A DNA stretch of 64,000 nucleotides from Pelomonas sp. CA6. Its GTDB lineage: Bacteria; Pseudomonadota; Gammaproteobacteria; Burkholderiales; Burkholderiaceae_C. Within the stretch, counting starts at the first letter, position 1. Each line of letters starts with the position of its first letter. Below the pieces are notes generated by a model that saw only the letters and a program-made list of their open reading frames with translations, was not told the origin of the DNA and did no database searches. The position numbers and the translations under genes are program-made. This document shows positions 55,564 through 64,000 of the stretch, piece after piece. The stretch is taken from NCBI RefSeq assembly GCF_022549225.1, contig NZ_JAKZFD010000007.1, forward strand, positions 1 to 64,000. Direction: 5' to 3'.

Positions 55564-56406
55564 TCAGCCGGGCCAGCGCCCGCCACTGGCGCGCGGCTGA
55601 TCGCCCAGATCGCGGCGTGTTTCGACCGCCTGGTAGCCCTGTTCGCACAAGAGGGCGCGGACCGCCTCGGCCTGGTCCCAGCCGTGCTCCAGCAGCAGCC
55701 AGCCGCCGGGCTTGAGCCGCGCGGGCGCCTCGCGGACCAGCTGTTGCAAATCCGCCAAACCGTCGCCTTCGGGCGTCAGCGCGCCGCGCGGCTCGTGGCG
55801 CAGCGCGGCCAGGTGCGGGTCCTGGCCCGCCACATAGGGCGGGTTGCTCAGGACGAGGTCAAAGGGCGGCAGGCCGCGCAGCGGTTCGAACCAACTGCCC
55901 AGGTGGGCCTGCACCGGCAGGCCCAGTCGGCGCGCGTTGTCCTCGGCGACGGCCAGCGCGGCGGCGCTGCGGTCCACCATGTGCAGCTCGGCGGCGCGAT
56001 GGCGGGCGGCCACGGCCAGCGCGATCGCGCCGCTGCCGGTGCCCAGGTCGACCACGCGCGGTCGCGGCTGCGCCGGCAGCGCCTGCAGGTGCTCCAGCGC
56101 CCAGTCCACCAGCAGCTCGGTGTCGGGGCGGGGGATCAGTGTGTCGCGTGTCACGCGCAGCCGCAGGCCGTGGAACTCCTTCTCGCCGCTCAAATAGGCC
56201 AGCGGCACCTCGTCCAGGCGTTGCGCCAGCCAGTCCTCGAAGCGCGCGGCCTGCTCGGGCGTCAGCGCCTGGTCGTCATGGCGGATCAACCAGGCGCGGT
56301 CCACGTTGAGCAAGGCCTGCAGCAGGTAGTTGGCCTCCTGGCGGGGGAGGCCGCGGTGCTGGGCGTGGGTGAGGGCCTGGTGGAGCGTGAGGGGGTGGGG
56401 GGGCAT
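55564..56406 (-). CDS. prmC: PrmC release-factor glutamine methyltransferase
   Basis: Methylates the Gln of the GGQ motif in release factors 1 and 2. The 280-residue product has the N-terminal helical domain, motif I VVDLGTGSGAIALAVA, and the catalytic NPPY in FDLVLSNPPYVAG. The start MPPHPLTLHQALTH gives the normal length; the frame runs to 56622, but that region holds an interspersed repeat element. It follows its partner prfA at 56824-57906 in the transcription direction. Confidence 0.95.
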   Translation of the reverse strand: MPPHPLTLHQALTHAQHRGLPRQEANYLLQALLNVDRAWLIRHDDQALTPEQAARFEDWLAQRLDEVPLAYLSGEKEFHGLRLRVTRDTLIPRPDTELLVDWALEHLQALPAQPRPRVVDLGTGSGAIALAVAARHRAAELHMVDRSAAALAVAEDNARRLGLPVQAHLGSWFEPLRGLPPFDLVLSNPPYVAGQDPHLAALRHEPRGALTPEGDGLADLQQLVREAPARLKPGGWLLLEHGWDQAEAVRALLCEQGYQAVETRRDLGDQPRASGGRWPG

Positions 56407-56475
56407 GGCGGAGGGGGAGGCTTTTGTTTTGGCTTTGGCTTTGGCTGGATTGTGATGTTGGTGCGGTTTCTTTCT

Positions 56476-56643
56476 GCTGCGCGGCGCGCAAAGCCCGCCG
56501 GGTCCCGGCCCGGCAGCCGGGTAACTTTTCCTGCGGGCCCAGGAAAAGTCACCAAAAGGAGGGCCTGAAAGGCGATTTGACCGAGACCCGCGCTTGGCAC
56601 GGAGTCCTGGCCCGACGACCATGGGAGCAGCTCCACCGCTCAG
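56476..56643 (+). repeat. Interspersed element, copy 1 (with palindrome)
   Basis: Related to 61033-61204 in the same orientation, sharing GCCCGCCGGGTCCCGGCCCG, then a palindrome, then TCACCAAA and a GATTTGACCG stretch. Copy 1 has ACTTTTCCTG-cgggcc-CAGGAAAAGT (56524-56549). The stem is kept although its bases differ from copy 2. It lies in the prmC-prfA gap. The right boundary is approximate. Confidence 0.75.
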
Positions 56644-56772
56644 GCTTCAAGTCGCTCGCCGGGTACGGCTCGACTCCACATCGGGCCTCATGCCAGGACT
56701 CCTGCCGACTCCTGCTGACTCTTGCCGATGATTGCGGCCCCTGGCCGCGTGCGTCGGCGCCCCCCCCGGGGA

Positions 56773-56797
56773 CCGGCCCGGGGTATGCCCGGACCGG
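56773..56797. other. GC-rich stem-loop downstream of prfA
   Basis: CCGGCCCGGG-gtatg-CCCGGACCGG forms a 9-of-10 bp stem 26 bp past the prfA stop. No T-run follows on the minus strand, so it is not a standard intrinsic terminator. The 417-bp gap 56407-56823 holds otherwise only the interspersed element and unremarkable spacer. Confidence 0.35.
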
Positions 56798-56823
56798 GGA
56801 GCTCTGCCCTTCAGGAGAGGCGG

Positions 56824-57906
<1,083 letters not shown>

Positions 57907-57990
57907 GGTGTGCGGGGAAGAAGCGGAGGCGGCGGGACAAGCGGCGCCCGCCCGTGGGGCGCGGCGCGCGGAGCGAAGCAGCGGGCTTCG

Positions 57991-59280
57991 CTAGGACTCC
58001 GCCGGATCGCGCGGGCTCTTGCGCAGGAACAGGCGCGACACGGTGTGGGCCAGTTCCAGGCGCTTGTCGCCGTCGCTGGCGTGCAGTTCGGCCATGGCGC
58101 CGTGCAGCATCTTCTGGGTCAGGCCGCGCGACAGGGCTTCCAGCACGGTGTCCACGTCCTCGCCACGCGCGAGCAGCTTGCGCGCGCGCTGGATCTCGGC
58201 CTGGCGCCAAGCGTCGGCCTGCTGATTGAGGGCCTGGATCAGCGGCACCGTGTGACGCTGTCCCAGCCAGTGCACAAAGCTCTGCACGCCGGTCTCGATG
58301 ATGGCCTCGGCCTGCTCGACGGCGGCCTGGCGCTTCTCGCCGGCGGACTGCACCAGCTGGGCGAGGTCGTCGACGGTGTAGAGGTAGACGTCGTCCAGTT
58401 GCGCGACCTCGGGCTCGATGTCGCGCGGCACCGCCAAGTCGACCATGAACATGGGCTTGTGGCGGCGCTTCTTCAGCGCCCGTTCCACCGCGCCCAGGCC
58501 GATCAGCGGCAGCGTGGAGGCGGTGCAGGAGATGACGGCGTCGAACTCGTGCAGCCGGGCGGGCAGGTCGGCCAGGCGTATCGCCTCGGCGCCCAGGTGG
58601 GTCGCGAGCTTCTCGCCACGCTCCAGCGTGCGGTTGGCCACCGCCATCGCGCGCGGGGTCTTGGCCGCGAAGTGGGTGGCGACCAGTTCGATCATCTCGC
58701 CGGCGCCGACGAAGAGCACGCGGATGTCGGCCAGGTCCTCGAACAACTGGGCGGCCAGGCGCACCGAGGCCGCCGCCATGCTGATGGAATGGGCGCCGAT
58801 CTCGGTGGAGCTGCGCACTTCCTTGGCCACCGCGAAGCTGCGCTGGAACAGCTGGTGCAGCGTGGTGCCCAGCGTGCCGGCCTGGTCGGCCTCGCGCACC
58901 GCCTGCTTCATCTGGCCGAGGATCTGGGGTTCGCCCAGCACCATGGAATCCAGCCCGCTGGCGACACGGAAGGCATGGCGCGCGGCGGCGCTGCCCTCGC
59001 GCACATAGGCATGGTCCATCAGCGTGCCGCTGCCCACGCCGCCGACCTGGGCCAGCCAGTCGACGGCCGGGCGCAGCATCTCGCCGTCTCCGGCGACATA
59101 GAGCTCGGTGCGGTTGCAGGTGGACAGCATGGCCGCTTCCGGCAGCGCGGCGCGGCGCTGGCCCAGCTGTTCGCGCAGGCGCAGCAGCGTGGGCGCCAGC
59201 TGCTCGACCGAGAACGCGAACCGACCGCGCAGGTCCAGTGGCGCGGATTGGTGGTTCAGGCCCAGCGTGAAGACCGACAT
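57991..59280 (-). CDS. hemA: Glutamyl-tRNA reductase
   Basis: First committed enzyme of C5-pathway tetrapyrrole synthesis, reducing Glu-tRNA to glutamate-1-semialdehyde. The 429-residue product starts [20 protein letters not shown] and has the nucleophile Cys55 in [12 protein letters not shown], the NADPH-binding segment [17 protein letters not shown] and the C-terminal dimerisation helix. An ATG 30 bp upstream is less likely. A perfect FNR-type box lies 51-64 bp ahead of the start. Confidence 0.97.
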   Translation of the reverse strand: MSVFTLGLNHQSAPLDLRGRFAFSVEQLAPTLLRLREQLGQRRAALPEAAMLSTCNRTELYVAGDGEMLRPAVDWLAQVGGVGSGTLMDHAYVREGSAAARHAFRVASGLDSMVLGEPQILGQMKQAVREADQAGTLGTTLHQLFQRSFAVAKEVRSSTEIGAHSISMAAASVRLAAQLFEDLADIRVLFVGAGEMIELVATHFAAKTPRAMAVANRTLERGEKLATHLGAEAIRLADLPARLHEFDAVISCTASTLPLIGLGAVERALKKRRHKPMFMVDLAVPRDIEPEVAQLDDVYLYTVDDLAQLVQSAGEKRQAAVEQAEAIIETGVQSFVHWLGQRHTVPLIQALNQQADAWRQAEIQRARKLLARGEDVDTVLEALSRGLTQKMLHGAMAELHASDGDKRLELAHTVSRLFLRKSPRDPAES

Positions 59281-59330
59281 AGTGGGCGCGATTATAAAAT
59301 TGCCCTCCATCCTCCCAGGGACATGGGGAC

Positions 59331-59344
59331 TTGATGTGCATCAA
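59331..59344. promoter_or_regulatory. FNR/ANR-type box between hemA and the small membrane-protein gene
   Basis: TTGAT-gtgc-ATCAA is an exact match to TTGAT-N4-ATCAA, within the palindrome CTTGATGTGCATCAAG (59330-59345). It is 50 bp upstream of hemA. A minus-strand TATAAT at 59291-59296 would place the box near -53, which is not a canonical FNR distance, so the true start may be elsewhere. Anaerobic control of hemA by ANR is known in Pseudomonas. Confidence 0.6.
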
Positions 59345-59396
59345 GCGCCCGTGTGATCGTCCCCCGGATGCCCCATTTCAGCACCGACACCCGCGC

Positions 59397-59669
59397 GTGA
59401 CTCCTCTCGACGCCCTCTGGCATTTCTGCAACCTGTTCCTGCCCGCCTGGGGTGTGGCCGCGCTGATGGCGCTGGCCGTGAAGCTGCTGTGGCGGCGGCA
59501 GTCGGGAGCAGGGTCCTGGGCCTCGCTGTGGCTGTGGGCCGGGCTGGGCGGCAGTGCGGGCCAGGTGGCCGGGCTGGCGCTGACCGGGCGCGACGGCAGC
59601 ATGAACGGCTATGCGCTGATGCTGCTGGGGCTCAGTGTCGCGCTGTGGTTCAGGCTGGGGCGGCGCTGA
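59397..59669 (+). CDS. Small membrane protein, hypothetical
   Basis: Product of 90 residues from a GTG start (VTPLDALWHFCNLFLPAWG); a longer frame from the ATG at 59331 would include the FNR-type box. Three hydrophobic segments are visible (LFLPAWGVAALMALAVKLLW, SLWLWAGLGGSAGQVAGLAL, YALMLLGLSVALWFRL), so it is probably integral to the inner membrane. No family is recognised. It is divergent from hemA, and its stop overlaps the end of the convergent methyltransferase gene by 20 bp. Confidence 0.72.
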   Translation: MTPLDALWHFCNLFLPAWGVAALMALAVKLLWRRQSGAGSWASLWLWAGLGGSAGQVAGLALTGRDGSMNGYALMLLGLSVALWFRLGRR

Positions 59670-60597
59670 GCGCCTGCGCGTCGCCGTTGCGATAGAGCAG
59701 CACCTTCAGCGCCCGCTCCGGTTCCGCGTCCGCGAAGGCCGCCGGGTTGGCGATTCGTTCGACGAATGACAGTCCCGGGGCTTCGCTGGCCACCAGGGCG
59801 CGCAGGAAGTCCGCGTCCAGCTTGGGCGAGTTCAGGCACAGCAGGGCCTGGCCGCCGGGCGCCAGCAGCTCGGGCAGGCGGCGCACCAGCCGCGCATAGT
59901 CCTTGGTCGCGACGAAGCTGCCCTTCTGGTGGCTGGGCGGATCCATGATGACCAGTTCATAGGGGCCGCCGCGGCGCAGCTTGGCCCAGGAGTTGAAGAC
60001 GTCATGGGCCAGGAAGCTGGCGCCGGTGGCGAGGCCGTTGAGCTGGTGGTTGCGGCGGCCGGCCTCCAGCGCGCCGCGCGCCATGTCGCAGTTGACCACC
60101 TCCGCGGCGCCGCCGCGCAGCGCCGCCACCGAGAAGGCGCAGGTGTAGGCGAACAGATTCAGCACCTTGCCGCCCGGCTGTCGCTGCGCCCACTGGCGCA
60201 CCCAGCGCCGGCCTTCGGCCATGTCCAGGAACAGGCCGTGGTTGTGGCCGCGCATCAGGTGGACGCGATAGCGCGCGCCGTCCTCCGGTACCACATGGTC
60301 CTCGGGCACCGCGCCTGACATCAGGCGGTTGCCGGGCTGCAGCTCGTCGCGGTGCTGGAAGACCCAGTTCAGCGGCTCGCCTGGCGCGATCTCGGCCCAG
60401 CGCCGCTGCAGGGCCTGGCCGATGTCCGCCAGTGCCGCATCGGTCATTGGCTCGAAGCTGGTCAGCAGCCAGACCGGCGGGTAGAAGTCCAGCGCCCAGG
60501 CCTCGCAGCCCGGGAAGAGGCCGCCGCGACCGTGGAAGACGCGGCAGGCCTGGTCCGGTCGGGGGAGGCGGGCGATGATGTCGAGCAGGGCTTGCAT
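59650..60597 (-). CDS. SAM-dependent rRNA methyltransferase, RlmI/RlmK-like
   Basis: Class I methyltransferase of 315 residues. GLFLDMAEGRRWVRQWA, NLFAYTCAFSVAALRGGA (motif I) and VIMDPPSHQKGSF (motif IV, D-P-P) match the RlmI/RlmK catalytic domain (Methyltrans_SAM). An N-terminal PUA domain like that of E. coli RlmI is not evident, so the substrate need not be the same rRNA base. Convergent overlap of 20 bp with the small membrane-protein gene; divergent from the VOC gene by 15 bp. Confidence 0.88.
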   Translation of the reverse strand: MQALLDIIARLPRPDQACRVFHGRGGLFPGCEAWALDFYPPVWLLTSFEPMTDAALADIGQALQRRWAEIAPGEPLNWVFQHRDELQPGNRLMSGAVPEDHVVPEDGARYRVHLMRGHNHGLFLDMAEGRRWVRQWAQRQPGGKVLNLFAYTCAFSVAALRGGAAEVVNCDMARGALEAGRRNHQLNGLATGASFLAHDVFNSWAKLRRGGPYELVIMDPPSHQKGSFVATKDYARLVRRLPELLAPGGQALLCLNSPKLDADFLRALVASEAPGLSFVERIANPAAFADAEPERALKVLLYRNGDAQALSAAPA

Positions 60598-60612
60598 GAA
60601 AGGAATCTAGCG

Positions 60613-61005
60613 ATGTTCTCGCATGTCTTCGTCGGCGTGTCCGACTTCGAGCGGGCGATGGCCTTCTACCGGCCGGTGATGGAGGCGCTGGGCCTGCGGC
60701 TGCGCTTCGTGGAGGCCTCGCGCCCCTGGGCTGGCTGGGAGTCCGCGCCGGGGGAGCGGCCGCTGTTCCTGGTGGGCCGGCCTTATGACCGCGCGCCGCA
60801 TCAGCCTGGCAATGGGCAGATGGTGGCCTTCCTTGCAGACAGCCGGGAGCGCGTGGACGGGGTGCACGCGCTGGCCCTGGCCCGCGGCGGGCTGTGCGGG
60901 GGCGCGCCGGGGTTGCGGCCGGAGTACCACCCGAATTACTACGGGGCGTATTTCAGGGACTTGGATGGGAACAAGCTGGGCGTGGCTTGTCATCGTGAGG
61001 AATGA
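60613..61005 (+). CDS. VOC (glyoxalase/bleomycin-resistance) family protein
   Basis: Protein of 130 residues with the vicinal-oxygen-chelate fold: FSHVFVGVSDFERAMAFYRPVMEALGL is the first beta-alpha-beta-beta-beta unit, and YYGAYFRDLDGNKLGVACH is the second, where the last metal ligand usually is. AAGGA lies 8 nt before the ATG. The family includes glyoxalases, dioxygenases and antibiotic-binding proteins; the function here is unknown. Confidence 0.9.
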   Translation: MFSHVFVGVSDFERAMAFYRPVMEALGLRLRFVEASRPWAGWESAPGERPLFLVGRPYDRAPHQPGNGQMVAFLADSRERVDGVHALALARGGLCGGAPGLRPEYHPNYYGAYFRDLDGNKLGVACHREE

Positions 61006-61032
61006 GAGGGGGGTGTTGCTTTCATTGTCTTT

Positions 61033-61204
61033 TTGCGCGGGCGCGCGGAGCCCGCCGGGTCCCGGCCCGGCAGCCGGGTCACTTTCTTCTGGGCCCAGAA
61101 GAAAGTCACCAAAGAAGAGGGCCTCAAATCCGATTTGACCGCCGCCCGCGCTGAACACCGAGTGCGAGCCCGACGACCACCCGGGCCTCGTGCCACCGCT
61201 CATG
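61033..61204 (+). repeat. Interspersed element, copy 2 (with perfect palindrome)
   Basis: Second copy of the element at 56476-56643. Its centre, 61081-61106, is a perfect 26-bp palindrome with arms ACTTTCTTCTGGG and CCCAGAAGAAAGT. Flanks match copy 1 closely (GCCCGCCGGGTCCCGGCCCG, CGATTTGACCG). It lies just past the VOC gene. The rest of the 393-bp gap to miaB (61006-61398) is GC-rich spacer with two strong stem-loops. Confidence 0.75.
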
Positions 61205-61282
61205 GCCTGCCAATGCTTGCGGCTCGATGCTGCGAGCAGCGGCGGTATTCAGGGCCGAGGGCCGGGCCGCCCCCACCGGGGG

Positions 61283-61306
61283 CCGCCCAAGGGTCTCCTT
61301 GGGCGG
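61283..61306. other. Stem-loop in the VOC-miaB gap
   Basis: CCGCCCAAGG-gtct-CCTTGGGCGG is a perfect 10-bp stem with a 4-nt loop. No T-run is present on either side. It might assist Rho-dependent termination or stabilise an RNA end. Confidence 0.4.
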
Positions 61307-61365
61307 GGTGCGTGATTCCAGGGGCCGAGCGCCGGGCCGCCCTCATCGCCGCCCCCTCGGGGGGC

Positions 61366-61389
61366 GGGCCCAGCGTACCCGCTGGGCCC
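61366..61389. terminator. Stem-loop just downstream of miaB
   Basis: GGGCCCAGCG-tacc-CGCTGGGCCC is a perfect 10-bp stem with a 4-nt loop, ending 9 bp from the last base of the miaB stop. It lacks a T-run, so termination is plausible but not of standard intrinsic type. Confidence 0.45.
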
Positions 61390-61398
61390 GGGGGCCCA

Positions 61399-62718
61399 TC
61401 ACACTTCGCCGCGCAGCGAGTGAGCAAACGCCTCGGTGATGCGCAGCGGGATCAGTTGGTTCATCAGCGTGTCGTCGCCTTTGAAGTTGACGATGCGGTT
61501 GCACTCGGTGCGGCCCATCAGCTCGGTGGCGTCCTTGCGCGCATGGCCGGTGACCAGCACGGGCACGGTCTGGCCGACCAGCGCCTGGTTGTAGCGCACC
61601 GCGTTGGCCTCGATCAGGGCCTGCAGCTGCTGCAGGCGCTGCACCTTGAGCTCGTGCGGCGTGTCGTCGTGCAGATTGGCCGCGGGGGTGCCGGGACGCG
61701 GGCTGAAGATGAAGCTGAAGCTGGCGTCGAATTGCACGTCCTCGATCAGCTGCAGGGTCTTGGCATGGTCTTCGTCGGTCTCGCCGGGGAAGCCGACGAT
61801 GAAGTCGCTGGCGATGCGGATGTCCGGCCGCACCGCGCGCAGCTTGCGCACGATGCTCTTGAACTGCAGCGCGGTGTAGCCGCGCTTCATCGCCATCAGG
61901 ATGCGGTCGCTGCCATGCTGCACAGGCAGGTGCACATGGTTCACCAGCTGGGGGATCTTGGCGTAGGCGTCGATCAGGCGCTGGCTGAATTCGTTGGGAT
62001 GGCTGGTGGTGTAGCGGATGCGTTCGATGCCGGGGATCTCGGCCACGTACTCCAGCAGCAGCGCGAAGTCGGCGATCTCGCCGTCGCCCTCGCCCATGCG
62101 GCCGCGGTAGGCGTTGACGTTCTGGCCCAGCAGCGTCACTTCCTTGACGCCCTGGTCGGCCAGGCCGGCGACTTCCACCAGCACGTCCTCGAAGGGCCGG
62201 CTGACTTCCTCGCCACGGGTGTAGGGCACCACGCAGTAGGAGCAGTACTTGGAGCAGCCCTCCATGATGGAGACAAAGGCCGAGGCGCCTTCCACCCGCG
62301 CCGGCGGCAGGTGGTCGAACTTCTCGATCTCGGGGAAGCTGATGTCCACCTGCGGGCGGGACTGCGTCTGGCGCTGCGCCAGCATCTCGGGCAGGCGGTG
62401 CAGGGTCTGCGGGCCAAAGACCACGTCCACATAGGGCGCGCGGGCGATGATGGCCTCGCCTTCCTGGCTGGCGACACAGCCGCCGACGCCGATCAGCGTG
62501 CCGCGCGCCTTCAGGTGCTTGACCCGGCCCAGGTCGGAGAACACCTTCTCCTGCGCCTTCTCGCGCACCGAGCAGGTGTTGAACAGGATCAGGTCGGCCT
62601 CCTCCATGTCCTGGGTGGGCTCGTAGCCTTCGGCGGCGCGCAGCACGTCGGCCATCTTGTCCGAGTCGTACTCGTTCATCTGGCAGCCAAAGGTCTTGAT
62701 GAAGACTTTCTTGCTCAT
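61399..62718 (-). CDS. miaB: tRNA-2-methylthio-N6-isopentenyladenosine synthase
   Basis: Radical-SAM methylthiotransferase that adds the 2-methylthio group to i6A37 of tRNAs. The 439-residue product has both iron-sulfur clusters: N-terminal cysteines 12, 49 and 81 ([24 protein letters not shown]) and the radical-SAM triad CSKYCSYC (155, 159, 162). The C-terminal TRAM region ends TECNRIVNF then a short tail. A small secreted-protein gene lies 97 bp upstream on the same strand. Confidence 0.98.
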   Translation of the reverse strand: MSKKVFIKTFGCQMNEYDSDKMADVLRAAEGYEPTQDMEEADLILFNTCSVREKAQEKVFSDLGRVKHLKARGTLIGVGGCVASQEGEAIIARAPYVDVVFGPQTLHRLPEMLAQRQTQSRPQVDISFPEIEKFDHLPPARVEGASAFVSIMEGCSKYCSYCVVPYTRGEEVSRPFEDVLVEVAGLADQGVKEVTLLGQNVNAYRGRMGEGDGEIADFALLLEYVAEIPGIERIRYTTSHPNEFSQRLIDAYAKIPQLVNHVHLPVQHGSDRILMAMKRGYTALQFKSIVRKLRAVRPDIRIASDFIVGFPGETDEDHAKTLQLIEDVQFDASFSFIFSPRPGTPAANLHDDTPHELKVQRLQQLQALIEANAVRYNQALVGQTVPVLVTGHARKDATELMGRTECNRIVNFKGDDTLMNQLIPLRITEAFAHSLRGEV

Positions 62719-62814
62719 GGGGCACTTTCATCGCGCGCGCCGCGCGCGGAGGGAGAGAGGAGGCAAAAAGGGGCGGCCACGGACAGCGGCCCGGGTGTCA
62801 GACGCGCGCGGCGT

Positions 62815-63231
62815 TCAGGGCTTGGTCCAGACCTGGCTGGCCAGGTCGAAGCGCCAGCTGGCGGCTTCCTGCGGCGTGCTGGGCCAGGTTTTGTTGGCCA
62901 GCTCGACCTCGTTGAGCACCCACACGTCCATCAGCAAGCCGGTAAATTCGCGCGTGTAGTGCACGACCAGCTTTTCGCCGATCAGGCTGCCGGGCATCAG
63001 CAGCAGGTTGTTGGGGCTGCGGATGCGCGCACCCGGGGCCAGGCGCTCGGGCTTGCCGTTGAGCTGGACGATGGGCGGCTGGGTCAGCACCAGCTCGCCA
63101 CGCAGCGCGTTGGCCGGGAAGTGCCGCGCGACCTGGGCTTGCGCCGAAGGCAGGGCGCCCAGCAGCGGCAGCGCACACAGCAGCATCAGGGCAACGCGAC
63201 GGGGGAAGGCATGGGATGCACAGCGGTACAT
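62815..63231 (-). CDS. Hypothetical secreted protein
   Basis: Product of 138 residues with a signal peptide (MYRCASHAFPRRVALMLLCALPLLGALPSAQA, cut before QVARHFPANALRG). The mature part (ELVLTQPPIVQLNGKPERL, RIRSPNNLLLMPGSLIGEKLVVHYTREFTG, LLMDVWVLNEVELANKTWPSTP) is compact and probably beta-rich. It resembles periplasmic proteins found upstream of miaB in Burkholderiales, but no named family is recognised. It is divergent from the TonB receptor gene. Confidence 0.85.
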   Translation of the reverse strand: MYRCASHAFPRRVALMLLCALPLLGALPSAQAQVARHFPANALRGELVLTQPPIVQLNGKPERLAPGARIRSPNNLLLMPGSLIGEKLVVHYTREFTGLLMDVWVLNEVELANKTWPSTPQEAASWRFDLASQVWTKP

Positions 63232-63278
63232 GGTGTAGATCCAGTGGCTGTCGGGGTAAACGCGGCATTGTACGGGGC

Positions 63279-63296
63279 GCTCTGCGGGTGCAGAGC
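63279..63296. other. Stem-loop in the divergent region before the second TonB receptor
   Basis: GCTCTGC-gggt-GCAGAGC is a perfect 7-bp stem with a 4-nt loop, 117 bp ahead of the receptor start and 48 bp ahead of the divergent gene. It could be an operator or a leader hairpin. Confidence 0.3.
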
Positions 63297-63412
63297 CGCG
63301 TCCGGACGCACTGTGCCGATTTCCGCGCCCGCGGCGCCCCGATGCATCAAGACAGCACAGGGCGCGATTCCTACAGTCGCCAGCGGCAAAAACGACAAGC
63401 CCGCGAGGAGAC

Positions 63413-64000
63413 ATGAAACACCGATCCCTGACCCCGACCGCTCTGGCCGCGCTGATGGCGCTCAACCTGGGCCCGGCCTGGGCGCAGAGCGCCGAGCCCG
63501 AACGCGGGACCGACGGCAAGCTGCTGCCCAAGGTCGTCGTCACCGGCTCCAACATCAAGAGGACCGACACCGAAACCTCGCAGCCGCTGCAGGTGATCAG
63601 TCGCGAAGACATCAAGACCACCGGCGCGCTGACCGTGGGTGAGGTGCTGGGCACGCTGACCACCAACGACGGCAATGCGATCAGCGACCTGGGCGGCGCC
63701 AACTCCTGGGCCAGCGGCGCCTCTGGCGTGTCGCTGCGCAACCTGGGCACCGGCGGCACGCTGGTGCTGGTGAACGGCCGGCGCGTGTCCAGCTACGGCT
63801 TCGCCGACGGGCTGCAGCTGAACTTCACCAACATCGACAGCATCCCGGCCAACATCATCGAGCGCGTCGAGGTGCTGAAGGACGGCGCCTCGGCCATCTA
63901 TGGCTCGGACGCGATCGGCGGGGTGATCAACATCATCACGCGCCAGGACTTCGCCGGGCTGGAGCTGTCGGCCAGCACCCAGCAGTCGCTGCGCCGCAGC
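63413..64000 (+). CDS. TonB-dependent receptor, 5' part (truncated by window end)
   Basis: First 196 residues of an outer-membrane receptor. The signal peptide ends GPAWA before QSAEPERG. The plug has [50 protein letters not shown] and [30 protein letters not shown], typical of the large receptors that import sugars or peptides in proteobacteria. GAGGAG lies 5 nt before the ATG. The barrel lies outside the window, so the substrate class is not determined. Confidence 0.93.
   Translation, partial: MKHRSLTPTALAALMALNLGPAWAQSAEPERGTDGKLLPKVVVTGSNIKRTDTETSQPLQVISREDIKTTGALTVGEVLGTLTTNDGNAISDLGGANSWASGASGVSLRNLGTGGTLVLVNGRRVSSYGFADGLQLNFTNIDSIPANIIERVEVLKDGASAIYGSDAIGGVINIITRQDFAGLELSASTQQSLRRS

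Noticed and set aside
55564..56622. Longer PrmC of 352 residues
   Set aside because: The extra 72 residues are translated from the interspersed element and do not resemble the PrmC N-terminus.
59291..59296. TATAAT as the hemA -10 element
   Set aside because: It would give a leader of only about four bases and place the FNR-type box near -53. It is kept only as a note, not as a called promoter.

Overview
The window is about 70% G+C with dense, short-spaced operons. It looks like chromosome of a betaproteobacterium of the order Burkholderiales, probably near Roseateles/Mitsuaria/Rubrivivax. This rests on the general porin type, the conserved block hemA-prfA-prmC-grxD-ubiX, GTG starts and the lack of any insertion sequence, phage, tRNA or rRNA signature. 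The genus is inference.

Layout. (1) 1-2191: groS-groL on the minus strand, with a CIRCE operator and a sigma70/sigma32-like promoter. (2) 2484-15383: a catabolic island with two paralogous RpiR/SIS regulators, a porin, a divergent RidA protein, a five-gene dipeptide-type ABC importer, a fold-type III PLP deaminase, a D-aminoacylase-family deacylase and a KDG-kinase-like sugar kinase. Two operators of the form TGAAA-N5-TTTCA lie between ridA and the importer. The best single reading is uptake and breakdown of an N-acylated 2-amino sugar acid, such as N-acetyl-D-glucosaminate, to KDG and KDG-6-phosphate; D-amino-acid peptide scavenging is the alternative. (3) 15359-19213: an MFS transporter divergent from a MocR-type regulator that has lost the PLP lysine, plus a periplasmic binding protein. 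(4) 19219-27205: a LysR regulator, an alpha/beta-hydrolase-like protein lacking its nucleophile, and an RND efflux system.

(5) 27214-37129: two divergent molybdenum-type operons. On the minus strand are a TonB-dependent receptor, a DUF2478 protein, a FecBCDE-type ABC importer and a methyltransferase; on the plus strand are modA, modB, modC and modE. The shared upstream region has two related sites with the CG-to-CG spacing of ModE boxes. This suggests a TonB-dependent route for molybdate, tungstate or a metal chelate.

(6) 37152-52571: a 3132-residue surface protein with an LEPR-XLL motif, a DUF4347 domain and long arrays of beta repeats, followed by an outer-membrane TolC-like lipoprotein, two HlyD-type adaptors and an M50 metalloprotease fused to a HlyD domain. 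No ABC ATPase is present. I regard this as the best candidate for an undescribed export/processing system. A perfect FNR-type box lies upstream.

(7) 52654-64000: mostly housekeeping genes (nitronate monooxygenase, ubiX, grxD, prmC, prfA, hemA, an rRNA-methyltransferase-like protein, miaB), small hypothetical proteins, two copies of an interspersed element carrying a covarying palindrome, and the 5' end of another TonB-dependent receptor cut by the window edge.
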